Of a DNA stretch of 40,951 bases, positions 23,268 to 31,301 are shown piece after piece. This stretch comes from CAADGU01 sp964581605 (GTDB lineage: Bacteria; Chloroflexota; Anaerolineae; Promineifilales; Promineifilaceae). Location of the stretch: the NCBI GenBank assembly GCA_964581605.1, contig CAZOPF010000050.1:1-40951 (forward strand), read 5' to 3'. The position numbers and the translations under genes are program-made. The first letter of the stretch is position 1. Each line of letters opens with the position of its first letter. Below the pieces are notes generated by a model. That model was given only the letters and a program-made list of their open reading frames with translations. It made no database searches and was not told the origin of the DNA.

Positions 23268-23639
23268 ATGATGGAACAAGTAATGATCACGCTTACGGGC
23301 AAGGGGTTGCAAAACCTGGAAGTGCTAAAGAATTCCCTGGCCACAGTTTCACAGATACAAATAGACGCGCAAACAGCGAGACGTATGGTAACGCGGTGGG
23401 CCATTGATAATGTAGGGAATATGCTCTGCGGGGAAGAACCATCGTTGATTAACGCTGGTGAAAAATTCTATTGGCGTGTTCCAGTTTGGTTGGGGTCAAC
23501 CAAAGAGGGCATGTTGGGGCAGGTAGCTACAATTGATGTGGATACGGAAACTGGCAGGTTACTTGTTGATGATCGGTTAGCTACGGAAATTCAAGACCAT
23601 GCACAAGCACTTAGCCGTCCCTCACCGGTTGCAGTTTGA
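23268..23639 (+). CDS. Unknown protein coupled to a C39-like cysteine peptidase
   Basis: The 123-residue protein is not one I can place. It begins MMEQVMITLTGKGLQNLEVL, with a mixed alpha/beta middle containing WAIDNVGNMLCGEE and YWRVPVWLGS. It ends ATIDVDTETGRLLVDDRLAT, reminiscent of PepSY-like or DUF beta-hairpin folds. GAGG precedes two adjacent ATGs (23268 and 23271). Its last 41 bases overlap the start of the C39-like peptidase gene in another frame, so the two are translated together. Its own promoter candidate lies just upstream. A partner, inhibitor or substrate of the peptidase is plausible (inference). Confidence 0.7.
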   Translation: MMEQVMITLTGKGLQNLEVLKNSLATVSQIQIDAQTARRMVTRWAIDNVGNMLCGEEPSLINAGEKFYWRVPVWLGSTKEGMLGQVATIDVDTETGRLLVDDRLATEIQDHAQALSRPSPVAV

Positions 23640-24057
23640 GACGGGTTATTGTTTGCCAGCTTGTGTGGAGATGGTTCTGGCTTATTGGGGGTTGGAAGCG
23701 AAACAAAAAGGCCTGGCTCGAAAATTAAAGACTATTCCAGGTGTAGGTACCCCGGGGCCACGTGTTCAAGCTCTAGCCTCTAGAAGTTTACGTGTAACTT
23801 ATGGTGAAGGTCAGCTTGTTGATCTGATGCAGGCAATTGCCGCCGATATACCCCCTGTTGTGCTGGTTCGTACCCGTGAATTGCCTTATTGGTTTGAAGA
23901 TACACCTCATGCCGTTGTTATCACTGGTGTAGAGAATGATTTGTTTTACGTGAATGACCCTGCTGTGACTTCGGTTAACGTCCAGGTGACGCAGGAAGAT
24001 TTGTATCTGGCTTGGGATTTAATGGCTAATCTTTATGTCTTGTTACAGCCGAAGTAG
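23599..24057 (+). CDS. C39-like (papain-fold) cysteine peptidase domain protein
   Basis: The 152-residue protein is a stand-alone peptidase C39-like domain. Gln12 and Cys18 lie in RLQFETGYCLPACVEMVLAY, His104 in DTPHAVVITGVEND and Asp120 in FYVNDPAV, giving the oxyanion Gln and a Cys-His-Asp triad in the right order and spacing. C39 domains usually cut double-glycine leaders in ABC exporters; here there is no transporter and no membrane helix. The gene starts inside the upstream unknown gene, a tight coupling like a TA pair. Function is open: peptide maturation, a toxin, or a partner-specific protease. Confidence 0.8.
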   Translation: MHKHLAVPHRLQFETGYCLPACVEMVLAYWGLEAKQKGLARKLKTIPGVGTPGPRVQALASRSLRVTYGEGQLVDLMQAIAADIPPVVLVRTRELPYWFEDTPHAVVITGVENDLFYVNDPAVTSVNVQVTQEDLYLAWDLMANLYVLLQPK

Positions 24058-24075
24058 GAAACGATCAGAGGAAGT

Positions 24076-25413
24076 ATGAACGTGTACAAACACCCTCACG
24101 GCCGTGTCTTTTATCGCAAGATGAATCACGGCCGTCCCCAAATTTCCCATGGTGATGGCATTTACCTGTTTGACGAAAGTGGCAAACGGTACATAGATGG
24201 TTCCGGGGGGCCGCTGGTGGTGAATGTGGGGCACGGCCGTAGCGAAATTGTGCAGGCCATGGCTACCCAGGCGTATCGGGCGGCCTATGTTCATGCCCTC
24301 ATGTTCACCAGCCGGCCCGTGGAGCAGTTGTCGGCGGAACTGGCCGAAGTGGTGCCTATGCCGGATGCCCGCTTCTTCTACCTGAGCAGCGGCTCGGAAG
24401 TGGTGGAAGGGGCCGTTAAACTGGCGCGGCAGATACAGCAAGCACGGGGGGAAAACGGCCGTCATTTGGTCATCGGCCGTTGGCAAAGCTATCACGGCAT
24501 GACGTTGGGCGCGCTGGCGGTGAGCGGCCGTCCCGGTTTGCGCGCCCCTTACCTGGAGATGCTGCGCGACATGCCCCACATTGCGCCGCCCTATACCTAC
24601 CGCGACCCCGTTTCGGGCACGGAAGCGGCCGACCGGCTGGAAGCAGCCATTTTGGAACAAGGACAGGACAAGGTGGCCGCCTTTATTGCCGAGCCGATCA
24701 GTGGGGCCAGCCTGGGAGCGGCCGTGCCGCCAGACGATTATTGGCCGCGCATCCGCCAGATTTGTGATCGGTACGGCGTGCTGCTGATTGCCGATGAGGT
24801 GTTGGTGGGGTTGGGGCGCACCGGCACGTGGTGGGGCATTGATCATTGGGGGGTGCAGCCAGACATTCTGGTCACATCTAAGGGGCTGGCCGGGGGCTAC
24901 TTTCCACTTGGTTTTATTGCGGCGAAACATGAGGATGTGGAATTGATTCGCCAGCAGTTTGGCGACTGGAATCATGGCGGTACGTTTAGCCACCATGCCG
25001 TTGGCTGTGCGGCCGCTTTAGCCACGCTGCATATCATCCAACGAGAAGGGTTGGTAGAGAATTCGGCGCTGATGGGGGCGTTGATGGGGCGACTGTTGCG
25101 TGAGGCTTTGGCTGATCATCCGAACGTGGGCGATATTCGCGGGCGGGGTCTATTTTGGGGGATTGAACTGGTGCAGGATAGGGAGAGCAAACGGCCGTTT
25201 CCCGCTTCAGACCATCTCGATTGGCGCATTTGGGAGCGGGCGTTTGACCTGGGGCTGGTGGTATACCATTCACAGGGGTGCGCCGACGGCCGTGATGGTG
25301 ACCTCATCATGCTTGGCCCCCCCCTGATTGTTAACGAAGCGCAGGTAATGGAGATGGTGGGGGTGTTGGAGCGGGCCATCTGTGAACAGTTAGCAGTGAG
25401 CAGTGAGCAGTGA
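24076..25413 (+). CDS. Class III (PLP-dependent) aminotransferase
   Basis: The 445-residue fold-type I enzyme has YLFDESGKRYIDGSGGPLVV and YLSSGSEVVEGAVKLARQ for cofactor phosphate binding. It also has RWQSYHGMTLGALAVSGR, IADEVLVGLGRTGTWW with the Asp that contacts the pyridine nitrogen, and Lys269 in TSKGLAGGYFPLGF as the Schiff-base residue. This branch includes ornithine, beta-alanine, GABA and 2,2-dialkylglycine-like aminotransferases, so the amine donor cannot be fixed. With the CoA-transferase and the semialdehyde dehydrogenase upstream, a role in amino-acid catabolism is likely (inference). The C-terminal LAVSSEQ is encoded by an invading tandem repeat. Confidence 0.9.
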   Translation: MNVYKHPHGRVFYRKMNHGRPQISHGDGIYLFDESGKRYIDGSGGPLVVNVGHGRSEIVQAMATQAYRAAYVHALMFTSRPVEQLSAELAEVVPMPDARFFYLSSGSEVVEGAVKLARQIQQARGENGRHLVIGRWQSYHGMTLGALAVSGRPGLRAPYLEMLRDMPHIAPPYTYRDPVSGTEAADRLEAAILEQGQDKVAAFIAEPISGASLGAAVPPDDYWPRIRQICDRYGVLLIADEVLVGLGRTGTWWGIDHWGVQPDILVTSKGLAGGYFPLGFIAAKHEDVELIRQQFGDWNHGGTFSHHAVGCAAALATLHIIQREGLVENSALMGALMGRLLREALADHPNVGDIRGRGLFWGIELVQDRESKRPFPASDHLDWRIWERAFDLGLVVYHSQGCADGRDGDLIMLGPPLIVNEAQVMEMVGVLERAICEQLAVSSEQ

Positions 25414-25427
25414 GCAGTGAGCAGTGA
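25393..25427 (+). repeat. Heptamer tandem repeat (GCAGTGA)5 across a stop codon
   Basis: Five exact GCAGTGA units run without interruption. The TGA stop of the aminotransferase lies inside the third unit, so the repeat has rewritten the protein's end. Further ACCGATTAC/GGATTACCG units follow to 25483. Heptamer tandems of this kind resemble the STRR repeats of cyanobacteria. Confidence 0.85.
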
Positions 25428-25511
25428 GTAAAACTGTTTATTGTTTGCCGTTCACTGATTACCGATTACGGATTACCGTTCACCGCCCCCTCATGGTTAT
25501 AATGGGCAACG

Positions 25512-26861
25512 ATGAAGCAGAACCAGTTACTTACCCGCCTGCTTTCGCCAATACAGTTGTTGGTGTTGGGCTTTGTCTTGTTGTCATTGGCGGGCGCGCT
25601 GCTGCTGATGCTGCCGGTGGCGAGCAGCAACGGCCGTGTCCAACCCTTTCTCGACGCTTTTTTCATGTCCGTCTCGGCCGTGTCCACTTCCAGCCTGAGC
25701 CTGGTAGATGTAGGCCGCGACTACACCTTGTTTGGGCAAGTCGTCCTCATCACCCTTTCGCAAATTGGGGGCGTGGGTTACATGACGCTCATTCTCTTTA
25801 TTATTTACCTGGCCGGGGGGAATGTTTCTTATCAGGGCGGCCATCTGATGACCGAATCCATGGCAGTGCCCTCGCGTGGCGAAATGCGTTCGTTTGTGGG
25901 GCGCGTCATCAAACTCACATTATTGTTTGAAGGGATAGGGACGCTGGCGCTGTTGCTCTATTGGCTGCCTGCCTATGGCTGGCTGCGGGCCGCTTATCTG
26001 GGGCTGTTCCATACCATTTCTACTTTTACAACCACTGGATTTACCTTATTTACGGACGGTTTTATTGCCTACCAGAGTGATTGGGTATTTAACATCAGCA
26101 TCAACTTGATTTCTGTGGCCGGGGCGGTTGGCTTTTTTGTGTTAAGCGATATTTACAATGGGGGGCGTCGGCTGATGAGCGGCCACCCGGTGCGCCGGCT
26201 GACAACACATAGCAAACTGGCAATTTTGGTATCTACGGGGTTGTTTGTGGGGGGCACGGCCGTGCTGCTCTGGCTCAATTATCTGCCCACCATTCCCTGG
26301 CAAACGCAGTTGCTCACCGCTTCATTTCAAACAATGGCTGCCGGAGCAACCACCGGCTTCAATACGGTCAACGTCTCCCAATGGGGCCAGACATCTCTGC
26401 TCATTCTCGTGATTGTCATGTTTGTGGGCGCGCCAGCCGGGGGCACGGGCGGCGGCATCAAATCTACGACCTTTGGCGTGATTTTGCTCGTGATATGGGC
26501 CGTGTTAAAGAACAACCGCGATGTGAATGCGTTTGGGCGGCGTATCCCGCGGGAGACGTTGGTGAAGAGTGTGTCCATTGGCATCACGGCCGTACTCTGG
26601 CTGACCATCTCCACTACCCTGCTCACAGTGACCGAGCCGGGCTTCTCCTTCCTGCATATCCTGTTTGAAACAACCTCAGCTTTAAGTAACGTGGGGTTTT
26701 CCGTCGGCCTGACCCCCCAGTTAAGCGAAGTCGGCAAAGTGATCATCATGCTCACCATGTTGATTGGCCGGGTTGGGCCGTTGGGGGTGATGTTTTCATT
26801 GTTTGGACGGCCGTCTGCGGCCGCCTACCGTTATCCCCAGGAAGAGGTATTCGTGGGATAA
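25512..26861 (+). CDS. ktrB: KtrB/TrkH-family potassium channel subunit
   Basis: The 449-residue integral membrane protein has four pseudo-repeats of helix-pore-helix. The four selectivity-filter glycine regions are visible or near-visible: AVSTSSLSLVD, ISTFTTTGFTLF, MAAGATTGFNTVN and TSALSNVGFSVG. The gating loop GAPAGGTGGGIKSTTFGV in the third repeat is typical of KtrB. In the first repeat the usual Gly of the filter reads Ser-Leu, as often happens in KtrB. It pairs with the RCK subunit 49 bp downstream. A TATAAT eight bases before the ATG and no Shine-Dalgarno suggest a leaderless transcript. Confidence 0.94.
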   Translation: MKQNQLLTRLLSPIQLLVLGFVLLSLAGALLLMLPVASSNGRVQPFLDAFFMSVSAVSTSSLSLVDVGRDYTLFGQVVLITLSQIGGVGYMTLILFIIYLAGGNVSYQGGHLMTESMAVPSRGEMRSFVGRVIKLTLLFEGIGTLALLLYWLPAYGWLRAAYLGLFHTISTFTTTGFTLFTDGFIAYQSDWVFNISINLISVAGAVGFFVLSDIYNGGRRLMSGHPVRRLTTHSKLAILVSTGLFVGGTAVLLWLNYLPTIPWQTQLLTASFQTMAAGATTGFNTVNVSQWGQTSLLILVIVMFVGAPAGGTGGGIKSTTFGVILLVIWAVLKNNRDVNAFGRRIPRETLVKSVSIGITAVLWLTISTTLLTVTEPGFSFLHILFETTSALSNVGFSVGLTPQLSEVGKVIIMLTMLIGRVGPLGVMFSLFGRPSAAAYRYPQEEVFVG

Positions 26862-26910
26862 TCCTCATCTGTAATTGGCAAAGGACAAATAACCAACCAG
26901 GAGATTTGCC

Positions 26911-27642
26911 TTGAATATCATCAACAAACTATTTCGCAGGCCAAAACCAGCGTTGCCCGAAATCGCTTCTACCAGTTCACCGCCGATCTCCCGGCAGCGT
27001 GGCTTTGTCGTAATAGGGCTGGGGCGATTTGGCAGCAGTGTGGCGGAAACGCTGGTCAATGGCGGACAGGATGTGTTAGCCATAGATGCTGACTTAAACC
27101 GCGTACAGCACTTGAGCAAAGTGCTGCCCAACGTCCTGCAACTGGATGCAACCAATGCTGATGCTTTGGCACAGGTGGGCATTGGCGAATTTGACACCGG
27201 CATTGTGTGCATCAGTGACAACTTTGAGAACAATCTGCTGGCAACAGTATTGCTGTTGCGCCTGGGAGTGCGGCGGGTCATCACCAAAGCAGCCACGCAG
27301 CTGCAAAAGACAGTTTTGGCAGAGGTGGGGGCGCACCAGGTCGTTATGCCAGAGCATGAAGCGGGCATGCACCTGGGGCGACGGTTAGCCAGCCGCCATG
27401 CGATAGACGCTTACATGGAAATCCGCGATGGCATCAGTGTGGTGGAAGTAGCGGTTCCGCAACGCCTGTGTGGGCAAACACTGGCGCAATGCAACTTACG
27501 GCAAAAGTTGGGGCTAAATGTAGTGGCTGTTGATCGGGGTGGGCAGATTGCGATCAATCCCGCGGCTGATTTTACGTTGCAGCCGGGTGATATGTTGCTG
27601 GTGCTGGGGCAGATTGAAGATGTAGAACGCTTGCAGGCGTAA
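26911..27642 (+). CDS. ktrA: KtrA/TrkA-family RCK regulatory subunit of potassium uptake
   Basis: The 243-residue cytosolic protein has an RCK_N Rossmann domain (GFVVIGLGRFGSSVAETLVN, binding Asp in VLAIDADLNRVQ) and an RCK_C domain from about residue 155 (ISVVEVAVPQRLCGQTLAQC through QPGDMLLVLGQIEDVERL). RCK rings bind ATP/ADP and NAD and gate KtrB. The start is TTG at 26911, with AGGAG eight bases upstream. A basic linker of about 30 residues before the RCK domain is longer than usual and could be a membrane-facing anchor. Confidence 0.94.
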   Translation: MNIINKLFRRPKPALPEIASTSSPPISRQRGFVVIGLGRFGSSVAETLVNGGQDVLAIDADLNRVQHLSKVLPNVLQLDATNADALAQVGIGEFDTGIVCISDNFENNLLATVLLLRLGVRRVITKAATQLQKTVLAEVGAHQVVMPEHEAGMHLGRRLASRHAIDAYMEIRDGISVVEVAVPQRLCGQTLAQCNLRQKLGLNVVAVDRGGQIAINPAADFTLQPGDMLLVLGQIEDVERLQA

Positions 27643-27694
27643 GAGGGCGATTGGTTGCTAACCAGTTAGCGGTAGTCAGTTATCCGTCAACCGA

Positions 27695-28090
27695 TTACCG
27701 ATTACCGGCTAACGGCCGTAACACAAACACCGCCTCGCCCTTTGGGTCAGAAGCCCAGGCTACATCTACCTGCGCCTGCACTTTCCAGACCACACTCACA
27801 TAATGCCCGTCAAAGCTCCAGGGCTGGTCGGGCAGAATAAATTCAAAATCAAACGAACGGGGCATACCGCCGGTTAGAGTCCCTTGATATAAATCCATCT
27901 CTTCCACTTTTTGCAAAAACTGAGTGCCCCGCCCGGCCGTGTGCCACAGCAGCCGCAAATACAAATGTTTGCAGTTTATATCACTGTCAGGATACACCGT
28001 AAAATTTCCTTGCAGCACATCACCCGGCTTATACTGCTGGTAATTATCCTGCCCGCCTTTCAAGGCAATCTCAATTAAAACCTCAGCCAT
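27695..28090 (-). CDS. Arrestin-like/Spo0M-like beta-sandwich protein
   Basis: The 131-residue soluble protein reads as a single beta-sandwich: YKPGDVLQGNFTVYPDSDIN, KHLYLRLLWHTAGRGTQFLQ, SFDFEFILPDQPWSFDGHYV and SVVWKVQAQVDVAWASDPKG. This alternation (G.v..G.v.v, ..l.l.L.w.t.G, ..f.f..P....SF.G....v.W.v.a.v) is the arrestin/Spo0M pattern. The role is unknown. AAGGAG precedes the ATG. It is the last gene of a three-gene unit led by the deacetylase. Downstream, GTTAGCGGTA and TACCGGCTAAC (27665-27715) could pair as a weak convergent terminator. Confidence 0.65.
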   Translation of the reverse strand: MAEVLIEIALKGGQDNYQQYKPGDVLQGNFTVYPDSDINCKHLYLRLLWHTAGRGTQFLQKVEEMDLYQGTLTGGMPRSFDFEFILPDQPWSFDGHYVSVVWKVQAQVDVAWASDPKGEAVFVLRPLAGNR

Positions 28091-28128
28091 GTTGATTCAC
28101 TCCTTCAATTACCCAACTGCCTGATTAC

Positions 28129-28746
28129 TCAATTACTAACTGTTAGCTCCGGCCGCACCATCAGTTCATATTCATCCACATAATCCGGTAGTTTGGGGAT
28201 GGAAGCCCGCACCCGCACAAACCATTGCAACTGATTGCGACGCACATTCAGCGTGTGCATGGCATCGGCCGGAATTTGCATGGTATAGGTATCTTGAATG
28301 GTTTGCCCGGCCTGGTATTGGCCGCTTGGCAGTTCAAAATTCTCATAAACATCTTCATGGATCACGGTGCGGGTATCGGTGCCTTGTTGGTACGTGGCCG
28401 TTTCTTTGAAGATCAGTTGAACCTCCAGCCGGTCAATTTGCACATTGCGTTTGAAAGTGTGCATCAGGTTGACGGTGAATTGTTCCCCAACGGACAAATT
28501 GGTATTGGAGATAAGCACCTCCGGTTTGCCAATTCGGGCGCGGCTGTAATAGATGGTAGCGGCATAAGCCAAAATGAGCAGGCCAGGTATCACAAAACAG
28601 AGGCTAAACAAAACGCCTGTCCATTCCTCATTCAAAGCCATTGGTACGGTCACGACCAGCGAACAGCATGTCCACATGACGCCAATGAATGCCAGAACGG
28701 CAATGCCGGTCCGGCTGTTGATGGAGACGGATTTGTGTGTTGTCAT
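28129..28746 (-). CDS. Two-helix membrane protein with arrestin-like C-terminal domain
   Basis: The 205-residue protein has two N-terminal membrane helices (about residues 12-36 and 44-66), then a soluble beta-rich domain: ISNTNLSVGEQFTVNLMHTF, VQIDRLEVQLIFKETATYQQ, FELPSGQYQAGQTIQDTYTM and NQLQWFVRVRASIPKLPDYV. The pattern matches the arrestin-like fold of its downstream neighbour, so the two may form a pair at the membrane. Its start lies three bases after the deacetylase stop, with a ribosome site inside that gene's end. Confidence 0.65.
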   Translation of the reverse strand: MTTHKSVSINSRTGIAVLAFIGVMWTCCSLVVTVPMALNEEWTGVLFSLCFVIPGLLILAYAATIYYSRARIGKPEVLISNTNLSVGEQFTVNLMHTFKRNVQIDRLEVQLIFKETATYQQGTDTRTVIHEDVYENFELPSGQYQAGQTIQDTYTMQIPADAMHTLNVRRNQLQWFVRVRASIPKLPDYVDEYELMVRPELTVSN

Positions 28747-28749
28747 TGA

Positions 28750-29784
28750 TCAATTCCCCTGTAAACCTTTGAGAAAAGAAACTACCGCGCTGCCCAACTG
28801 TGAGTATAAATATCCGCCTTCCTGGATGACGACAGTGGGCAGTTCCAGAGCGGCAATTTGGGTGGCGATACGGCCGTAACTCTCCACCGACAGCTTAAAT
28901 CCCCCTACCGGATCACCTTCTAATGTGTCTGCGCCAAAGGAGATAACCAGGCAATCAGGCACAAAAGCACGAATGCGGCGCAGAGCAATATCCAGCGCCA
29001 CCAGATAAGCCGGTTCGCGGGTGCCTACCGGCAGCGGGAAGTTGAAGTTGTGGTTTTCGCCCGCGCCCAGGCCATATTCGTCCGCAAAGCCCCAGTAAAA
29101 GGGGTATTCATGCAGCGGATCAGCATGGATGGAGCAGGTAAGGACATCAGCACGGCCGTAGAAAATCTCCTGTGTGCCATTCCCATGATGATAATCCAGG
29201 TCTAAAATGGCGACCCGCTGCCCTTCTTCCACCAGCCATTGGGTGGCAATGGCCGCATTGTTGAGATAACAGAAACCGCCGTACAGGTCGGCGGCGGTGT
29301 GGTGGCCCGGCGGGCGGCACAGGGCATAGGTGAGATGCTCGCCATTGTTCACCGCATCAGCAGCGGTCACGGCCGTTTGCGCACTCCAATACGCCGCCTC
29401 CCACGTGCCCGCAAAAATCGGCGACCCCACATCAAAGCAGTAATACCCTAACAAACCCCAAATAGAAACCGGTTTATGACGCGGCCGCCGGCCCAGGCTG
29501 AAAGCATCTGGTGTGGCTACCTGCCGCCCTGTCTCCGCCACAAGACGAGCGTGCGCGTTCTGCAAAAAATCCACAAAATCATGCCGGTGGACTTCCACAA
29601 TCGGCGGTAAACCAAAATCTTGCGGTGGTTCGATATTGCCCAAACCGGCAGTTGCGACCGCATCGTGAATAATCTGCCCGCGCCGGGCTATTTCTGAATA
29701 ATAAATGATCGAGTGCGGGACATCCGGCCGGTGCATCAAGGCCGGATCGTGAATGTGGTGATTAGGGTAGTAAAAAGTGAGCAT
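28750..29784 (-). CDS. Histone-deacetylase-family amidohydrolase, acetylpolyamine amidohydrolase-like
   Basis: The 344-residue zinc enzyme has the arginase/deacetylase active-site strings in order: LCRPPGHHTAADLYGGFCYL with the tandem His, NNAAIATQWL, VAILDLDYHHGNGTQEIFYG carrying the zinc Asp-His, SFGADTLEGDPVGGFKLS with the third zinc Asp, and VVIQEGGYL near the end with the transition-state Tyr loop. An early FADEYGLGAGENHNFNFPLP loop fits acetylpolyamine amidohydrolases and class IIb-like HDACs. It would remove acetyl groups from acetylated polyamines or proteins; the divergent XRE-cupin regulator favours polyamines (inference). It heads a unit with two arrestin-like genes. Confidence 0.9.
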   Translation of the reverse strand: MLTFYYPNHHIHDPALMHRPDVPHSIIYYSEIARRGQIIHDAVATAGLGNIEPPQDFGLPPIVEVHRHDFVDFLQNAHARLVAETGRQVATPDAFSLGRRPRHKPVSIWGLLGYYCFDVGSPIFAGTWEAAYWSAQTAVTAADAVNNGEHLTYALCRPPGHHTAADLYGGFCYLNNAAIATQWLVEEGQRVAILDLDYHHGNGTQEIFYGRADVLTCSIHADPLHEYPFYWGFADEYGLGAGENHNFNFPLPVGTREPAYLVALDIALRRIRAFVPDCLVISFGADTLEGDPVGGFKLSVESYGRIATQIAALELPTVVIQEGGYLYSQLGSAVVSFLKGLQGN

Positions 29785-29981
29785 GGTATCCTTAGAGTTG
29801 ACAGCTCAATCAAGAGCAGCCAGGCTTCACTCAATCAGTAAGCACAGTCAATTAAACCCTGAAATATCCAATTCGCCAACAGAATACGTTGCCCGGCCGT
29901 GTGGGAGGCTGGTTGGCGCACAGCAACACCCTGGCCTCCCTGTCATACGGCCGGAACCTGATGCCAAAACAACCAGTATAA

Positions 29982-30010
29982 TTTACAAACGTAAAGTATT
30001 ATGGTAAAAT
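29982..30010 (+). promoter_or_regulatory. Promoter and palindromic operator of the XRE-cupin gene
   Basis: TTTACA (29982-29987), a 17-base spacer and TAAAAT (30005-30010) form a good sigma-70-type promoter 28 bases before the ATG. The -35 lies inside the palindrome TTTAC-AAAC-GTAAA (29982-29995), a typical site for an XRE dimer, which suggests autoregulation. Confidence 0.6.
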
Positions 30011-30038
30011 TGGGCTGTATTTGATGAAGGAGTGCGGA

Positions 30039-30635
30039 ATGGCTGAACCTGCTTTGAATGTTGGGCAACGTTTGCGGTCTATACGCGAACAGCAGGGATT
30101 ATCGCTGCGCGGATTGGCAGAACAGTGTGGACTATCTGTGAACGCCATAAGCCTGATTGAGCGCGGGGAAACTTCGCCAACAGTTTCCTCTTTGCATCAA
30201 TTGGCAACGGCATTGGGAGTGGCGATCACCAGCTTTTTTGAAGATGAACAAGATCAGGCAATTGTATTTACACGGCCGTCCACCCGGTTGCGTTCAGAGG
30301 CAAATGGGGTGGTGCTGGAAAGTCTGGGCATTGGGCTGCGGCAGCAGCAGCTTGAACCATTCCTCATCACCATTGCGCCTGGCGCGGGCAATCTGGATCA
30401 GGCAGTGACCCACGCGGGAGAAGAATTTGTGTATTGCCTGACCGGGCAGGTTGAATATCACATGGGGAATCGGCTGTTTTTGCTGGAAGCAGGCAGCAGT
30501 TTATTGTTTCAAGCCAGCCTGCCACACTGCTTTACTAATCCGGGCACACAGGCAGCGCAGTTAGTCATGCTGTTCTACGCCGGGGCCAGCAACCATCTGG
30601 TGCGAACGCTGCATATAGAAGCGCCACGATTATAA
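30039..30635 (+). CDS. XRE-family regulator with C-terminal cupin sensor domain
   Basis: The 198-residue protein has an HTH_3 domain (VGQRLRSIREQQGLSLRGLA, then SVNAISLIERGETSPTVSSL) followed by a linker and a cupin barrel with the metal/ligand motif THAGEEFVYCLTGQVEYHMG and a second part LPHCFTNPGTQAAQLVMLF. This layout is that of PuuR and similar small-molecule-sensing repressors. I chose the ATG at 30039, with AAGGAG upstream; an earlier frame start has none. It is divergent from the acetylpolyamine-amidohydrolase-like unit across 254 bp, so that unit is a probable target. Confidence 0.9.
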   Translation: MAEPALNVGQRLRSIREQQGLSLRGLAEQCGLSVNAISLIERGETSPTVSSLHQLATALGVAITSFFEDEQDQAIVFTRPSTRLRSEANGVVLESLGIGLRQQQLEPFLITIAPGAGNLDQAVTHAGEEFVYCLTGQVEYHMGNRLFLLEAGSSLLFQASLPHCFTNPGTQAAQLVMLFYAGASNHLVRTLHIEAPRL

Positions 30636-30683
30636 AACCAGTGATCGGTGAGGGTAATTGGTTTGTGGAACAGGGGGTTTATC

Positions 30684-31301
30684 ATGGGTAAGCAGACTGT
30701 TTTTTATAAAGGGTTGATAGTTTTGTTGTTGTGGTTGGCGGTGGGTTGTGCAGGGGGAGTTGAGGTACCAACGGCGACGGCCGTGCCCACCGAAACCGTC
30801 ACGGCACCCGCTGCAGTGGTTGTTGTGCGTGATGCGGTGTTGGATTTTTTGCGCGAGGGGGCCAATGAATGTGTACCGCCAGTTGGTGCGGTCTGGCAGA
30901 CAAGTACAGGTGGCGAGCAGACTCCCGCCGCTTATGCTTTGTATCGTTTTACGACCGGTGATCATTGCACCGTGACCGTTTCGTATTTACTGGAAAGTGA
31001 GAATGATCCCGTTTACCATGTGGCCTTGGGGCATGGAGCATCCGGTTTTTGCTGGCAGGCGTTGGTGGATGGGCGCGGGCATGTTCTCAAAACAGGTGTG
31101 GCGGCCAACAGCGACCCGGACGTGGGCAACCCGGCGGCCATTTATTGTGAGGCACAGGGGAATGTGTTTGAAGTCGTGACGCAGCCAAATGGATTGCAAT
31201 GTGGCTACTGTGTTTTTTCTGATGGCAGTCGGTGCAATGGCTGGGCTTATTTGCATAATGAATGTCAGCCGGGCGACGAGCCTGTGGACAACGGGTCGTG
31301 A
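30684..31301 (+). CDS. Cysteine-rich DUF333-type lipoprotein
   Basis: The 205-residue protein has a signal peptide with lipobox: KGLIVLLLWLAVGC, where Cys becomes the lipidated N-terminus. A Thr/Pro/Val linker and an alpha/beta domain with three Cys (residues about 70-130) follow. The end matches DUF333: NPAAIYCEAQGNVFEVVTQP, then CGYCVFSDGSRCNGWAYLHN and EC. DUF333 has been called a putative hemolysin but has no proven activity. The ATG at 30684 follows AGGGGG; 12 codons upstream are open but unneeded. It begins 48 bp after the XRE-cupin stop. The 235 bp after it (31302-31536) show no recognisable gene. Confidence 0.8.
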   Translation: MGKQTVFYKGLIVLLLWLAVGCAGGVEVPTATAVPTETVTAPAAVVVVRDAVLDFLREGANECVPPVGAVWQTSTGGEQTPAAYALYRFTTGDHCTVTVSYLLESENDPVYHVALGHGASGFCWQALVDGRGHVLKTGVAANSDPDVGNPAAIYCEAQGNVFEVVTQPNGLQCGYCVFSDGSRCNGWAYLHNECQPGDEPVDNGS

